From Adineta steineri (Eukaryota > Rotifera > Eurotatoria > Adinetida > Adinetidae): a stretch of DNA of 64,000 nt. Under the pieces are notes generated by a model. The model saw nothing but the letters and a program-made list of their open reading frames with translations, did not search any database and had not been told where the DNA came from. Of the stretch, positions 22,847 through 40,001 are shown piece by piece. How positions within the stretch are numbered: position 1 is the stretch's first letter; every line of letters begins with the position of its first letter. The position numbers and the translations under genes are program-made. Location: contig CAJNOI010000017.1 in NCBI GenBank assembly GCA_905250115.1, forward strand, positions 324,685-388,684, given 5' to 3'.

Positions 22847-25754
22847 ATGCCTTTCTGGAAAAAAGACAATAGTAACAAAGAAGTATATACGAATGTTATT
22901 CAAGGTTTAAGACAAATATATTCACAAAAATTATTACCACTTGAAGAAGCATACAGATTTCATGAATTTCACTCATCACAACTGGAAGATAGTGACTTCG
23001 CAGCTAAACCAATGGTACTGCTTGTCGGACAATATTCAGTTGGAAAAACGTCATTTATTCGCTATTTATTAAATGTAAAGAACTCTTCTTTTTTTTCTTC
23101 TGGGAATTGTTCGTAAAGGCTGTATAGAAAAACACTTTTCTTCTATGATTAGAATTTGAATCTCAGTTTCAATATTTTTTGAAGGGTCACAGACAGTAGT
23201 GGGCAAAAATTCCGATCTCAGCAATAATAGGCGTTGAAAGTTTGTGTACACATTGCCCGTCTAAAATGAAGATCAGAGATAAGATTCCGTTTTGATTGCT
23301 TATGGAGAAAGAGGACGAATGATATATGGTACTCCCACATACTTTATAGTCCAATGGTTTCATTATAATTCAAAAACTTTTATTAAAAATCATTTTGTTG
23401 ATACTTAAGTAATCAAGATAGAATTGTGCCCTTAATCTACATTCGAGACGAGCTATGTGTACACAGACTTTCAACCTTTCAACCCCTATAATAGCTGAAA
23501 TCGTCTAAGGTTGGAATATTTGACTTCTACTGTAGTTATTAAATTAAACTCTGTTAAATCATAAAGCTTAGGCCCAATCGACGAGTTATATCTTCCCCTA
23601 CCTATTCGATAATGTTTGTTTTTTTATTGATTACCATTTATCTACATCCTTTATGTATAGTCTCTTAATTCAATTTTATTTTTCTTGAATATTTTTTTAG
23701 GAAGATTTTCCTGGCATTCGAATTGGACCAGGTAAAAATGAAATATTCTATATTTCTATACATATCAATACTTCTTTTTTTCTAGAGCCAACAACTGATT
23801 CATTTATTGCTATCATGCATAATGAACATGGTGGTGTTGTACCAGGTAATGCATTAGTAGTTGATCCAACAAAACCATTTCGACCATTATCAAAATTTGG
23901 CAATGCATTTTTAAATCGTTTTGTTTGTTCACAAGTGCGTAATGAACTTTTAGAAACAATTACATTCGTTGATACACCAGGTATATTAGCTGGAGAAAAA
24001 CAACGTGTTGATCGTGGCTATGAATTTAGTCAAGTTCTTGAATGGTTTGCTGATCGTTGTGATCGAATTTTACTTTTATTTGATGTTTCATCATTGGATA
24101 TATCAGATGAATTAAAACGTGCTATTGAAGTTTTAAGACGCAATGACGATAAAATACGTATTGTCCTCAATAAGGCTGATTCAATTGATCAACAAGCATT
24201 AATGCGTGTTTATGGTGCTTTAATGTGGTCATTAGGAAAAGTTCTTGGTACACCAGAAGTTTGTCGTGTTTATGTTGGATCATTTTGGTCTAAACCTTTA
24301 CAATATGATTCAAATCGACGTTTATTTGAATTAGAAGCAAAAGATTTATTTGGTGATTTAGGTATGTTAAATCAGAGTTGAAATCACTAGAAATGAAACT
24401 TTTCATATTTTACTTTAGAATCTTTACCACGAACAGCAACACTTCGTAAATTAAATGATTTAATCAAACGTGCTCGATTAGCTAGAGTAACGAATTATTC
24501 TTTTTTTTGTAAATCATATAAATACATTTATTTTGTTTTTTGATATTAGGTACATGCATTCATTATGAGTGAATTGAAAGAAAGTATGCCAAGTGTATTT
24601 GGTAAAGATCAAAAACGTCGAGAATTGATTAACGTAATATTCTTGTATTTTTATTGAAAACAAAAATATTAAGAAATTATTCTTTTTTAGAATTTACATT
24701 TAGTTTATGAAAAAATTGAACGCCAACAAAATATTCCATTAGGTGATTTTCCAAAAATAGAACGTATGCAAGAGATATTACAAAATATGGTTCGTATAAT
24801 TGAGTATTTTTCTTTTTTTTTATAGAATTTTCTTTTATAGGATTTTACTAAATTTAAACCATTGGATAAAAAATTACTTGAACGTGTAGATAAAATGCTT
24901 GCTGAAGATGTACCAAGATTAATGAGCATGTTACCACGAGAAGAACTTGCATATATGAATTCAACTCAACCAGAATTCGGTGGTGGAAATTTATCACAAG
25001 GAAGTACAATTTTTGCTGATCAACAATCAACACCATTTGATATTGGTGGTGTTGAAGGTATTAATGCTGGTATTGGAGAATATGATTGGATTGTTGAACG
25101 ATCAAGACATGAATATGATCAAGTATTTGCTAAACTTTCACCACAAAATGGTAAAATAAGTGGTGCTGCCGCCAAACAAGAAATGGTTAAATCAAAACTT
25201 GTAAAATTTCATTTCGTTTTTATATATCTCAATTTTTAAGGTTTTTTTTATAGCCAAATAATGTTCTTGGTCGTATATGGAAATTGAGTGATGTTGATAA
25301 AGATGGCATGCTTGATATTGATGAATGGGCTTTATCTCAACATCTTAGTATGTATTTTATTTTAAAATTCTCTATACGAACAAATTACATATGAAAGTAC
25401 ACTGTCAGATGTTTGACGATGCATAAAAGATGAGGATGAATGACAAATATTCCACCTTTCTTATGTCAGAAACATATTCGTCTGTTACCATAGTAGGAGG
25501 TCTATATTTTCTTTATAATCATCATATTTCAAAACATAGTGTCATGTACATTATTAGAATACATTGTATTGATCATTTAACCATATGAAATTTTTCTTTT
25601 TATTCTAGTTAAAATCAAAGTAGAAGGTGATGAAATACCCAATGTATTACCTGACCATCTTATCCCACCAAGTAAACGTCATTTATCTAATAATACTAAT
25701 AATAATGGACTTTATCCAGCAATTAATAACAATAATTCAAGTGGTTATAATTGA
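22847..25754 (+). CDS. EHD: EH-domain containing ATPase (EHD1/3-type)
   Basis: Exons 22847-23074, 23701-23731, 23786-24361, 24419-24486, 24550-24633, 24691-24789, 24841-25200, 25254-25347 and 25609-25754 give 561 residues. EHD proteins are dynamin-like ATPases that tubulate endosomal membranes. The P-loop reads GQYSVGKTS (about residue 61), with Ser in place of the usual second Thr. Switch motifs EPTTDSF and [13 protein letters not shown] and the specificity motif NKAD are present. The helical domain has [14 protein letters not shown] at the N-terminus and [20 protein letters not shown] later. The C-terminal EH domain has the EF-hand loop [13 protein letters not shown] and the conserved GRIWKLSD. 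Intron 6 uses a GTTCGT donor. Confidence 0.93.
23194..23532. mobile_element. Degenerate inverted-repeat element in EHD intron 1
   Basis: The left half contains GTTGAAAGTTTGTGTACACA and the right half, read on the other strand, GTTGAAAGTCTGTGTACACA, within an imperfect inverted repeat of roughly 90 bases. Ends begin CAGTAG. No convincing target duplication. Non-coding, probably an old MITE. Confidence 0.45.
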
Positions 25755-28131
25755 TTTAGATGATGATGATAATGATTTTAAACAAACTATATCTATTTAA
25801 TTCGTTTTCTTTTTTTTATTCGTAATTTTAATTTTTTTTTTCTTTGACTTTGTATCTATTTCTGCCTTTTTAAAGTAATAAAATGAACACATGCTCAAAT
25901 TACATATATACATACATAGACAGATGTTTTACAGTAAATAAATGACCAGGAAAAAAAGAAATCATGACGGATAACAACATTTATTCAATCTATCTTTCAC
26001 TTAATCTTATCATATTTCAATAAACTAAACTAAATGTTATATTTAAAGTTATTTCCGTTAAAATATTTGTGTAGAGAAAGAATAATTTTGGAGATAAAGA
26101 TAATCAACAGGACATACACATACTTCATATATATATATGCATTAAATTTGAAGAAGGAAACAACAGAAGTAGTGATAAGAATTATTATACTTAGCAAAAA
26201 AAATTTTTTTAACAAGATAGATGTTCATATACTTGTCAGTAACTATACTAATAAATATATTTATCCAAACATTTGAGAATATATAGACAGATTTTATTTG
26301 ATCCTCATGTCACTTCTCAGTTTTTTTTCTTCTCTTTTTAAAACAAAGAAGAAACTTTCTTCTCTCCCTCCCTCTCTCTCTCTCTGGCGCCTTTTTTCAC
26401 CACCTTCATTCTCTCATTTTGTTCACTAGGGAAAAAAGTTTTTTCTCCTCGTCGGCGACATTCTAACATAGACTAATCATCCATTGCTCTCTTGTTTTAA
26501 CTGTTGAGTATGTGTGTCTCTGTTGTGTAGATATATTCTCTCATAATTTTTTAAGACATAGAAAAACGAGAGAAAGAAGAAAAAAAAGTGAGACTTATAT
26601 ACTAGATAGAATGCATGTTATATTCATTCAGTTAAAAGCAACGAAATGAAGTAGATGTATTCAATCAAATAAAGTAGGGAAAAAGCAAAACGGTAAGTTT
26701 ATTTCTTTATTAGTTCAACACATCAACAGATAATTATACAAAAAAAAACTTTAATACATCATGTCAATGCAAGTATGTATAGTTATATATATATTGAAGT
26801 AAAGGCATAGAAGAATGGAGAAAAAGTTCAAAATAAGGATTAGATATACTAGAAGAAGCCGAAAAAAGAATGAGAAGAAAGAAAAGTGAAATGCTTAGTT
26901 CCCGTTACCGTTGAGTTGAAGTAAAGGGAAAAATTGTCGAAGAAAGCAACAAAAAAAAAGAAAAAGAAGAAAAAAATGAAGACGAGTGTTAATGATGAAC
27001 TTTATTCACTACATTTATTGTTTTAAATGACGATTAGAAAACTACCGATAATAGAGAGAAAAAAAAACGTTTTTCAACTTATATATCTTTTCATGGATGA
27101 ACACCTTTTCATATCAAGTAAGTAGAAAAAAAAGAGAAATGAGTGAATAGGATGTTTAGGCATGCATAATAAAAAAGAAAAAGAAATGAAGATGAACACG
27201 ATTCAGTCGTGACAATAATGACGATTTCTTTGTTATTAGACTGTCGACAACTTGTTGGTTCAACCATCACCAGTAATGATTGATAAGGAGTTAGTTTTAA
27301 AAATCTAATATTACTGTTGTCGGGAGCAAGCTGTTGTTTGAACTTAATTATCTTTATCAACTTCTTTTTTTTCCTCATGGGAACAATGATATATATAAAT
27401 ACAATATTATAGTAAATTAATTGCTTTATTTTAGTTTTTAACAAATGACGTTCATTTGGAAGACCTTTGATTTAGTGTTCTGAATATTTTATATCAACAC
27501 TAGGTTCAATGTCTTCTACCTATTACGTCTAATTATTCGACGATATTTATAAATATTTTAGAATTTATTGATTGAGCCTAATTCTTAGTCTCATAAGTAA
27601 TGCATCATTTTTCGAATGAATGAATTAATCCGTTTATAAATCTTTTTTTTTTCTCTTCAAAATAAAGAAAGTTTGTCAATCTATGTGACAAAAAAAAATA
27701 TAACAAATTAAAATTGATTGTTAATATAAACTTACGTCATTGCTAGAGTTGAATTTATTTCAAAGTAAATAATCTCATTTTGTTTCATAATACATAAAAG
27801 CCTGAAGATAATTTTTGAAGAATGATTATATTAATAAAAAAAAGAAAGTATGTTAACCTATGACAACTCAACAAATATTCAAAAAAACCAGTTCCATATT
27901 TTATTCAAAGCGTTTTTTTCATTTGTACATAATATTTAATTGGCACCGTTTTGTTCTTTTTCTCTAACAATAAATATGGCTGACATGAGTTTCGATCTGT
28001 TCTGTCATTTTGATGTTGTTGTTGCCATAGAAGAATTTCTTTTTTTTCTCTTGTCGATCACTTATTTTTAACTTCATGCATACGCATGTCATAGCAAAAA
28101 TCATTCACATCTATTAATTTCATTTTAAAAA
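25755..28131. other. Long intergenic region, EHD to ZC2HC1
   Basis: About 2.4 kb of AT-rich and purine/pyrimidine-tract DNA with a (CT)n run at about 26370-26385. Open frames here (26030-26276, 27109-27444) are AT-driven and have no domain-like features. I see no RNA gene or repeat. Confidence 0.45.
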
Positions 28132-29921
28132 ATGGATGACAATCTGACAGGTGAGAAAGAGAATATAAAATAAATCTATATCGTACGATTTGTATTTGTT
28201 GGATAGAATTTCCTACACGTCGTCTACGTTTACAGCCATGTCAATTTTGTGGACGGCAATTTAATTCAGAAACATTGGTGAGAATATGATTATTTATTTT
28301 TGTTGTTGTTGTATCTATTTAAAATACAACAAGATGATTGAATTTTTTTCCAATATATGTTAATAAAATGTTCAATTGTAGCCCAAACATCAGACAATTT
28401 GTCGAAAAGTTTCGAATAAAAAACGTAAAACATTTGATGCTGGAAAACAACGTGCTACTGATTCTGATGTACCGTATAAAGCAACTAAAGAAACAGCTCA
28501 GGTATAAATTTTCTACGTGAACTTATGTCTCGATATATATATGATAAATTCAGATATATCAAGGTGAGATTCGACCACAAGATGAGAGAGTAAGAAATGA
28601 ATCGTTCATATTTGTAATTTTATTCAAAAATTCTAGTCAAAATATGGACGAAAACCAAATTGGAGAGAAAAACATAATCAATTAATTAAATCGATTCGTG
28701 AAGCTCGTCATGTTACTCGTGCTATGAAAGAAGGAGGACCATTACCTGCTTTTCGACCAAGTGAAGTTCCATCAGGTAAATTCAGAAAAAATTTTATTTT
28801 TATTGATTATTTTAATTAAGATTATGCAAATTGTCCATATTGTCATCGTAATTTCAATCGACATGCAGCTGAACGGCATATCCCATTGTAAATAAGGAAA
28901 AAACAAATTTTTACTATTCATATTTGGTATCTAATTTCTTTAGTTGTCAAGCACAGCATGAACGAAAACACGGAAAAAATATTCGCCCAAATCCGCAATA
29001 TGATCGAGTAAATATTTTTATTTTTATTTGATAAAAAGAATTTATATTCATTTTAGGGACGAACTCTTCCACCACAACAACCTACTCAATATCGAGATCC
29101 ACAATTACATAGGACAAGTACAAATGCAGATTCACATGATATTTATAATAATGGTTATAAACATAGTAATTCTGCTCCTATGATTACTCGACGACCTCCA
29201 CCTGAGTAGTTCTTTGTTTTTCCTAACAAACTTTAACTTGTTTTCGAATATTTAGTTATCGACAAGCACCACCATCACCACCCCCTCAACCTCCACCACG
29301 TAAAACAACAAGTGGTGAATGGGGTGGTTTTCGAAAACTCTTTGGTTTAGGTTCAAAACAAGATCCTCCACCCCAACCACCACAATATTCATCACATCGT
29401 TATTCAAACCATGTAAGTTGTTCTATAATAAAAAAAGAAATATTTTTTCAGATATTATTATTATACATAAGGATGATGATGATTATTATGATCCACCAAC
29501 ACATCGTTCACAACAAAAACCGGTACTTATGCGTACAGGACGTACACAAGAAAATACAAATTTAAATGTACATGCTCGTCAGCGAAGTGATGGTGGTGGT
29601 GTATATTTACGTCATGTAAAACCAGAACAATATGCTCCATCATCTTATAGTCAACCACGACAACAACAACAACAACAACAACAATATGCTTCATCGTCCT
29701 ATAGTCAACCGCGACGACAACAACAACAACAATATGCTCCATCGTCTTATAGTCAACCACGACAACAACAACAACAACAATATAGCAATAATCAATATAG
29801 TTTCACAAGACCAACAGCAGTTGGACGATCTCAACAAGTAGCTATTCAATGTGGTGATTGTGGTAGTATATTTAAAAATCTGTCCGCAAGAAATTGTCCA
29901 CATTGTGGATCAAGATGTTAA
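28132..29921 (+). CDS. ZC2HC1: ZC2HC1 (FAM164)-type zinc-binding protein with Gln-rich repeats
   Basis: Exons 28132-28150, 28207-28277, 28382-28501, 28554-28589, 28637-28775, 28821-28887, 28944-29007, 29057-29205, 29256-29412 and 29472-29921 give 423 residues. Two C2HC zinc fingers are plain: CQFCGRQF with HQTIC, and CPYCHRNF with HIPFC. Between them is the family block KKRKTFDAGKQRATDSDVP and the region WREKHNQLIKSIREARHV. The C-terminal half is Pro-rich and then holds three imperfect repeats of SSYSQPRQQQQQQ type (about 29628-29790). A terminal zinc-ribbon-like motif follows (CGDCG, then CPHCGSRC). The extra tail is not in the vertebrate proteins I recall. Molecular function is unknown. For exon 10 I chose acceptor CATAAG because the upstream TTTCAG would break frame. 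Confidence 0.85.
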
Positions 29922-30050
29922 CATCGAACAATTTTTTGTTCTTTCGTTTATGTTTAAATTTTCATGAAAAAATAAATAAAAAAAAAACTATTACTTTATC
30001 ATTTACATCAAGTTTATATTTATTTATTTCGTAATTAAAAACAAAATATT

Positions 30051-31148
30051 CTAATCAAATGAAAATGGAAGTTCATTAAATAGTTCCTGATCTATAACAA
30101 TCGGTTTTTGTTCAATATTCAATGATTCATCATCATCATCATCATCAATGATAGTATCTTGAGGAATATTAAATAATTGAGATATTTGTTCCAGATCATT
30201 TTCAGTCATTATTGGTAATGTAATTAGTTTTCGAAAAGCCATACAATGTAAATTCATTACTTTAACATATGATACTAAACCAAACCCAATCTGCTCAAGT
30301 GCTTGTCGCCAAGATTTTTGTCGATTACCACGTAAAGATGAATCTGGTTCTACGATTAATAATAAACCAAGACATGTAAGAAGTTCATGAGCAATACGAC
30401 AAGCAGAAAGTCGTTGATGACATGTAGGTAAATAATCGAGAACAAGTGAAAAAATAATTGTATCAAATGAATGTATCGAAATCAGTGGTGGTTGAGGACC
30501 ACGTAAAATATCGATACGATGTACTGATTCATCAGCTGGTGCAATATCAATTGCTATAGTTTCGAGATCATTAAAACTAGAAAATGCGTTGTAACAACTC
30601 CTAGAAAAAAATATCGAAAATAAATTTTCTAAATTACAATAGTAAAATATAAGTATAACCCAACATCTAATACACGTGGTTTATCAATGCGTTGTCTTAA
30701 ATAAAAACAAAAAGAAAATAATAATATTTAAAATTTTTTTAATTTTTACTGAATTTTTATTTGACAATTTGAACAAATATCTGTCTTAATTTGTTTTCGT
30801 TGATCTCGAGCACATTTTCTTTGTAGACCACTGATTTCATCTCCATGAAAATAATTTTTTATAGTTTCATAACACCATGTTAAACGTGTTTGACCATGAG
30901 ATTTTTCTGCCCAATGATGTTCAGCAAGTTGACGCATTGATTGTGCGTAATTATTTAATGTATCAATATTCGATACATGTGCATTCCAAATCGATTCAAT
31001 CGCTTCAGGTGCTAAGAATAGAATAAAAAAAACGTAATTCTCTTTATCTCAAGATAGAATTATTTTCTATACTTTGATTTACATCACGGCGTAATTGTTG
31101 ATGTACTTTTTTAATTGAATTAGCAAGAATTACATGTTCAGAAGACAT
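30051..31148 (-). CDS. SAMTOR: SAMTOR/BMT2, S-adenosylmethionine sensor
   Basis: Exons 31148-31073, 31011-30750, 30695-30660 and 30600-30051 give 307 residues. In animals SAMTOR binds SAM and signals methionine supply to mTORC1 through GATOR1. The N-terminal helical part matches the family (SIKKVHQQLRRD, YAQSMRQLAEHHWAEKSHGQ). The Rossmann SAM-binding motif VLDVGSCYN is split by intron 3. Downstream come IAIDIAPADESVHRIDIL, the SLVLDYLPTCHQR loop, and LLLIVEPDSS. The end is acidic with a run of seven Asp codons. The ATG follows AAAAAATAG and lies 98 bases behind the stop of beta-mannosidase on the same strand, an operon-like spacing. Confidence 0.9.
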
Positions 31149-31246
31149 TTCTATTTTTTTTTCTCTCAGATCTAATAATTAGAAGAAAAAAACTATATGC
31201 ATATATAAACTTTTATTTTATTTCTTTAGAAAAAAAAAGTAATTTT

Positions 31247-34201
31247 TTATGGTAATGTAACATCAAATAATGACATATGACGTAAATCAAAATTAGCTTG
31301 ATTAAAATCTGTAAGTGGTGTCCATGAATGAAAACCAACAGTTGTTGTTGGTTCAAACATATGAAAACCATTTCGTGAGAAATAACCAGTTATATTTGCG
31401 GATACATCAAGCCAGACAAATAAAGCTGGCCGTTCAACTGTAATTGTTATATTAAAATCTGTTGGTGATATTTGTTTAAAACTTTCAATTTTAAGATTAG
31501 GATTTGATAATTCATAATTTTTTGGTTGACTAAAAAATAATGTTTGTCCAATGTGTTCTTGATTATAATTAAATCCACAATGCATAAGACATTTTGAACT
31601 ATCCATACAATTTGCACGTTTCATAAGTAATGCATAAGGAAGATTATCAACGTGTTGTGTACCAGGTGAATCCATTGAAACATCACTTCCATAGGATATA
31701 CGAGGTGTAAATGTATCTAATGAACGAACTTCACATATTAAAGTACCACGTATTTTATTACTCAATTCATTTATAATATAAAGTGAAATTTGAGCATTTT
31801 CATCTGTTGCATTAGCTAAATAAGGTGTAAGAGTAGCAATAGGATAGACAGGTGCATATGCATGCTGTATATAATAATGACTCATTTTCCATTTCAATCC
31901 ATATTCAATTGTTGACCATGTAGGCGCTTGCCATATGTCATTTATTTGCCAATACATTAAACCCATTGTATTACTAAAGAAAAAACGGAGGGAAAAAATA
32001 AGAATAATAAGTAATGATTTAATTTACCCTTCACTTGTTTTGTTATTAATCATATCTTTTGATGAATGAACTCGACAAAAATCACTGATACTTTTCATTG
32101 TCATTGCTTGATTTATTTGACTTAGATAAATAAATTGACCAAAATTGTTTAATGAATCATTTGTTTTTGGTAATGGTAAATTCTGTTCAATATGAACCCT
32201 ATAGAGAAAAAGAAAAAAGATAAGATATTTTATCACAACATAAGAGATTATACAAACTTCATTGCAATTGTTTGACCAGAAGAGTGTTCTCGGTGTAACA
32301 CAAATGAGCTATTGAAACTTAAATCGGATATATTTTTTGTTACTTCAAACCATGTATCTAAACTTGGCATTGATTGAATACCTGATTCCGAAAGAAAACG
32401 ACTTATTGGATATGTTGTTGTATCCCATGAATCATCTTTCCAACCATAGAAATGAACATCACCTAGAGAAAATTTTATATGATAAAAAAATAAAATAAAA
32501 TTTTTATTCTTATACCATAGAGTGAACTTTGAGGATCTGTAGCAATATAATTTTCAGTAATTGATTCAAGACCATTTGATGGTGATGATGTAACAAATGG
32601 TCGATTAGTACCTTTATCCATTTCTTTTACTGCAACCATAACTGTATCAACATATAATTTCCGATATTCATCTTTTGTTCTATTCATATCTGCTGGTGCT
32701 ACACCATACCAATTTTGAGCAACAGCAGCTTCATTTTCATTATTTCCTGCCCAAATAACAATCGATGCATGTGATTGAAGTCGTTTAACTTGATGAATTA
32801 CTTCCTCATGAACTCTGTTTAAAAATGGTTCATCAACTGGATAACTAGAATTAGAAAAAAATAAAATAAAATCAATATTTCCGATTTTAAAAATAAACTT
32901 ACAGAGCACATGCAAACATAAAATCATGCCAAAGCATAATACCTAAACGATCAGTCATTTCATAAAATGAATCACGTTCATAGATTCCACCACCCCATAT
33001 ACGTAACATATTCATATGAGCTACTTGACCTGAACGAAGTAAACGTTCTAATTTTTCATCACTAACACGTTCTTGAAATGAATCTGATGGTATCCAATTA
33101 CTTCCTTTAATATAGATAGGTTTAGAATTAATCGAAAAATAAAATGATGTTCCATTTATTCCTGCTCCATAATTCTCTTGAACGAGTTCAACTGTACGAA
33201 AACCAATTACACGTGAACCAATAGGTGTTCCTTTATTTGAAATAGATAACGTATATAATCGTTGATCACCATATCCATTTGGCCACCAACGTGCAACTTG
33301 ATTATCAGGTATATTTATAGAAAGTGATACGTTTTTCGTGAATGGTACAACAGCTTCATATGACCATGTTGTATTTTCTAATACAAATTTTAATGTACTA
33401 GAAAATGGATCATTGTTACTCGATAACATCACATCAACACGCCAAGTTTTTTGTGTTGCATCATAGGAAGCAACATTGACACTTTCAAGTTGGATTGTTA
33501 TATCACTAGCATTGGTAGCTTCAAGATAAATATCACGTGTTATACCAATTGGAGCAAATGATGGACCCTAATAGAAAAAATATATTAATTTGTTTTCGGA
33601 TTATTTATCTCGTTTTAGTAAGACTTACCCAATCCCAACTGAATGAACATGGTTCTTTTCGAATAAATTGTACATGACATTCACCATTTTGAGCATCAGG
33701 TGTACAAGTAGGTGGTACTGTAACATTATATGCAATAGATTCTTGTAATGCATAAAGAACTGGAGAATCAAAATCAATTTGAATTGTATTTTCAAGTTTT
33801 AAACATGAATTTTCAATATTGAATGTATGTGGTATAAACATACTATGAGTTCTACCAACTGGACATCCATTAATTGTTATATTCGAAACTGTATCAATTT
33901 GTTCCAAATGAATTATAGTATGATTATAAGCAAGAAAATCGGATGTTAAATTAAATTTCTTTGTAAATACCCATTTTGTATGAACTAGATAACGAAAAGT
34001 CACATCATTATAATCTGCATATGGCTCAGGAATTTGACCATCAGCCAAAAGAATTGTATGAACAGTACCAGGTACACGACCTTGTGCAGTATGATTGATA
34101 TTATCAGTTATTGTCCAATCATTACCAACTAATGAAATACGATTTGAATTAGATAAAGAAATACAAATAAAAAATAAAAGAACTATATATTGTCGAAACA
34201 T
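31247..34201 (-). CDS. MANBA: Beta-mannosidase, lysosomal (GH2)
   Basis: Exons 34201-33629, 33567-32903, 32844-32516, 32462-32258, 32198-32028 and 31973-31247 give 889 residues (human 879). The enzyme removes the last beta-1,4-linked mannose from N-glycan fragments in lysosomes. A signal peptide is seen (MFRQYIVLLFFICISLSNS). The family start LVGNDWTITD and RVPGTVHTIL follow. The acid/base glutamate is in WAGNNENE (near residue 449) and the nucleophile glutamate in RFLSESGIQSMPS (near 548). The C-terminal signature is NTMGLMYWQINDIWQAPTWS. Many N-x-S/T sites fit a glycosylated lysosomal protein. Confidence 0.95.
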
Positions 34202-34859
34202 TATCAGAATTCTCAGTTAACTCCAAGTCGAAGCAACAGTTTTCTTATGCACACGTTTATATATATATAAACATCTTATCAAAATAAATAAGATATCTTC
34301 TCTTTTTTTAAAACTTTGTGGTTGTCTCTTTTTTCATTTAGTTACTTTTTCGAGAATAAATAGAATAGATGATATAATTGATAAGATAATACTAACCTGT
34401 GCACTTTTAACGAGTTCTTCAGAAGATATATATTTTTATCATGATGGCTTGAATTGAATTTCAAGAAAAAAGTTGATTAAATAACTAAAGATAAAATAGA
34501 ATGATTCATTGATAAATTCTACATAATTCAATTTGAAATTACTTTCATATATGAAATCTATTGGTTTAATAAATAAACCCATTTGCTATATTATCCGTAT
34601 GACTTATGATTTTTTAAATTTACATTGTGCATTACATTCTATCATATTTTTCAAGTTTATACTCGATCTAAAATCTAGCTGTGAAGATTTTATCCAAGAA
34701 AAATTATATTAAAAAAAACCGTTTATTAAATCTGAATAAGACAACAAAACTTTTATCATTCGAATATCGACGATATACAATAAATCTCATTATTATAAGA
34801 CAGAAAAAAAAGTTCGTATGTAAATAAACAACACGTAAGACAAAAAAAAACATCAATAA
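34202..34859. other. Intergenic, PRPF40 to MANBA
   Basis: AT-rich spacer between two minus-strand genes, presumably with the MANBA promoter. Nothing further seen. Confidence 0.4.
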
Positions 34860-38400
<3,541 letters not shown>

Positions 38401-38722
38401 TTTAGTGATTTATTTTATAATAATTTTTCTTGTTCATCTAAATCAATCAAAAAAATGACAAAAAGAATTTTATTCCTTCCTTCTTCCTTCATTCATTCTT
38501 CGTACTGATGATAAATATATTGGTTTAGGGATTATACCATTCAATAATCATTCTAAAGATGTCATTGGAGGTCATAAATAAAATGGGACAGTTTGTTTGA
38601 TGAATATACCATCACAACATGTATGAAAATGGCTGTCATTCAAGGCTGTGAACGAATTTCACTTCCTAAATCATCAGCTAAGATTTGTTCGACGTGTAAT
38701 TGTGTAACGAAAAAAAAAGAAC
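38401..38722. promoter_or_regulatory. Short divergent promoter, PRPF40 and coiled-coil gene
   Basis: 322 bases separate two divergent start codons, so the two genes probably share a promoter. No specific motif recognised. Confidence 0.4.
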
Positions 38723-40001
38723 ATGACTGAAAAATCTCGATCATCATCAATTCAATATATCTATCCACTTCGTTCACAATCATGTCGTGATTGTCGAGAT
38801 AAAGTAACTCGTAAGTAGAAAAATATAATCAATTTATTTTTTGTTTTATTGATATTATTTATTTGATTAGGCACAGCTAGTGACTTACATCGACATACTG
38901 TTGATCGTGCTCAACGTCGTTTTGAACGACAATTAGCTAATAGTGAACGTGAATTAAGATCAGCTATGAAACAACGACGTGATCATTCATCATCAGCTGC
39001 TGAAAAACGTCAAGCAACACAAAATCTTGAACATCTTCGATCAACACTTAATAATGATTATTCACAACTTATTCAAGTAAGTCTAGTAATTCTTTCTAAT
39101 CTTCTTACATTAAATTATTTGAAAAAAAAGAATTCAATAAAACTTTAATGAATATTATACAGGCTTATGTTCATGAACATAAGGTAAATCTACTATATTA
39201 ATATTATTTATAATTTAAAAAAGAGATAGTTTTGACATTTGTGTTCTATTAATATTGAAAACTAAAACCAATTACTTATATCTAAATAAGTCGGAAATAT
39301 TCGACAGATTGAATAAAAATGACTTTCGAATTTTATATTATTAAACAATTACTAATATTCTCTTTGTTTTATTTTAAATTTGATATAAACTTATTGTTTG
39401 TACATATGTAATTCATTTCTTCTTGTCTATATAGGAAAAAGTTGATGAAGTAGAAAAATATATGCATACTCAACGTTATGATGAAGAACGTCATTTCGAT
39501 AAACACAAATCTGAAAAAAAACTTAAAGTAGAAAAACATAATTGACATATTTTAGTTTTGTTGATTTAAAAAATAGGAAGCTCTACAAGAGACTCAACTT
39601 CAAAGTGAAAAAATGCGTCTTCAGTCAATAAATCAAATAATACGTGAACGTGATGCAGTTTGTGAAGAAAAATTAGCTGCACAAAAAAGGTTAAATATGA
39701 TTCATAATATATTTATTGTCTAAGAATTTATTTAATACTATTCAGTCTTTATACTCGTCTTCTTGATGAACAAGCACGACGTTTACGTGCTGAACAAGCA
39801 CTTCAAACCAATATGACATCAGTACCTACTGAACATTTGGATATGGCACAATTAAAAGGTCGATTAACTCGTGTAGAATATGAACATCGTGAAATAAAAC
39901 AATTAATACTTGATATGCGTACTGATCTAGCAGCTTTAATTATACAACAGCCAACATATAAAAATGCAGTTCACATACGAGATTTTCCTGTTAAACCATA
40001 A
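38723..40001 (+). CDS. Coiled-coil protein with CxxC N-terminus, unknown function
   Basis: Exons 38723-38810, 38871-39076, 39163-39183, 39435-39527, 39577-39689 and 39746-40001 give 258 residues. The N-terminus has SCRDCRDK, a CxxC pair. From about residue 30 to 200 the protein is one long charged helix, Arg/Glu/Gln-rich with heptad spacing (VDRAQRRFERQLANSERELR, then EALQETQLQSEKMRLQ). The third exon is a 21-base microexon coding AYVHEHK. I do not recognise a family; a cytoskeletal or centrosomal role is possible but not shown. Confidence 0.75.

Noticed and set aside
26030-26276. Overlapping frames on both strands
   Set aside because: AT-rich DNA open in several frames at once; composition unlike the real genes here.
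27109-27444. 111-codon minus-strand frame
   Set aside because: Low-complexity Lys/Ile/Phe protein without homology or splice context; start codon not ATG.
29527-29903. Antisense and shifted frames rich in Val or Asn
   Set aside because: Shadows of the Gln-rich repeats of the ZC2HC1 gene.
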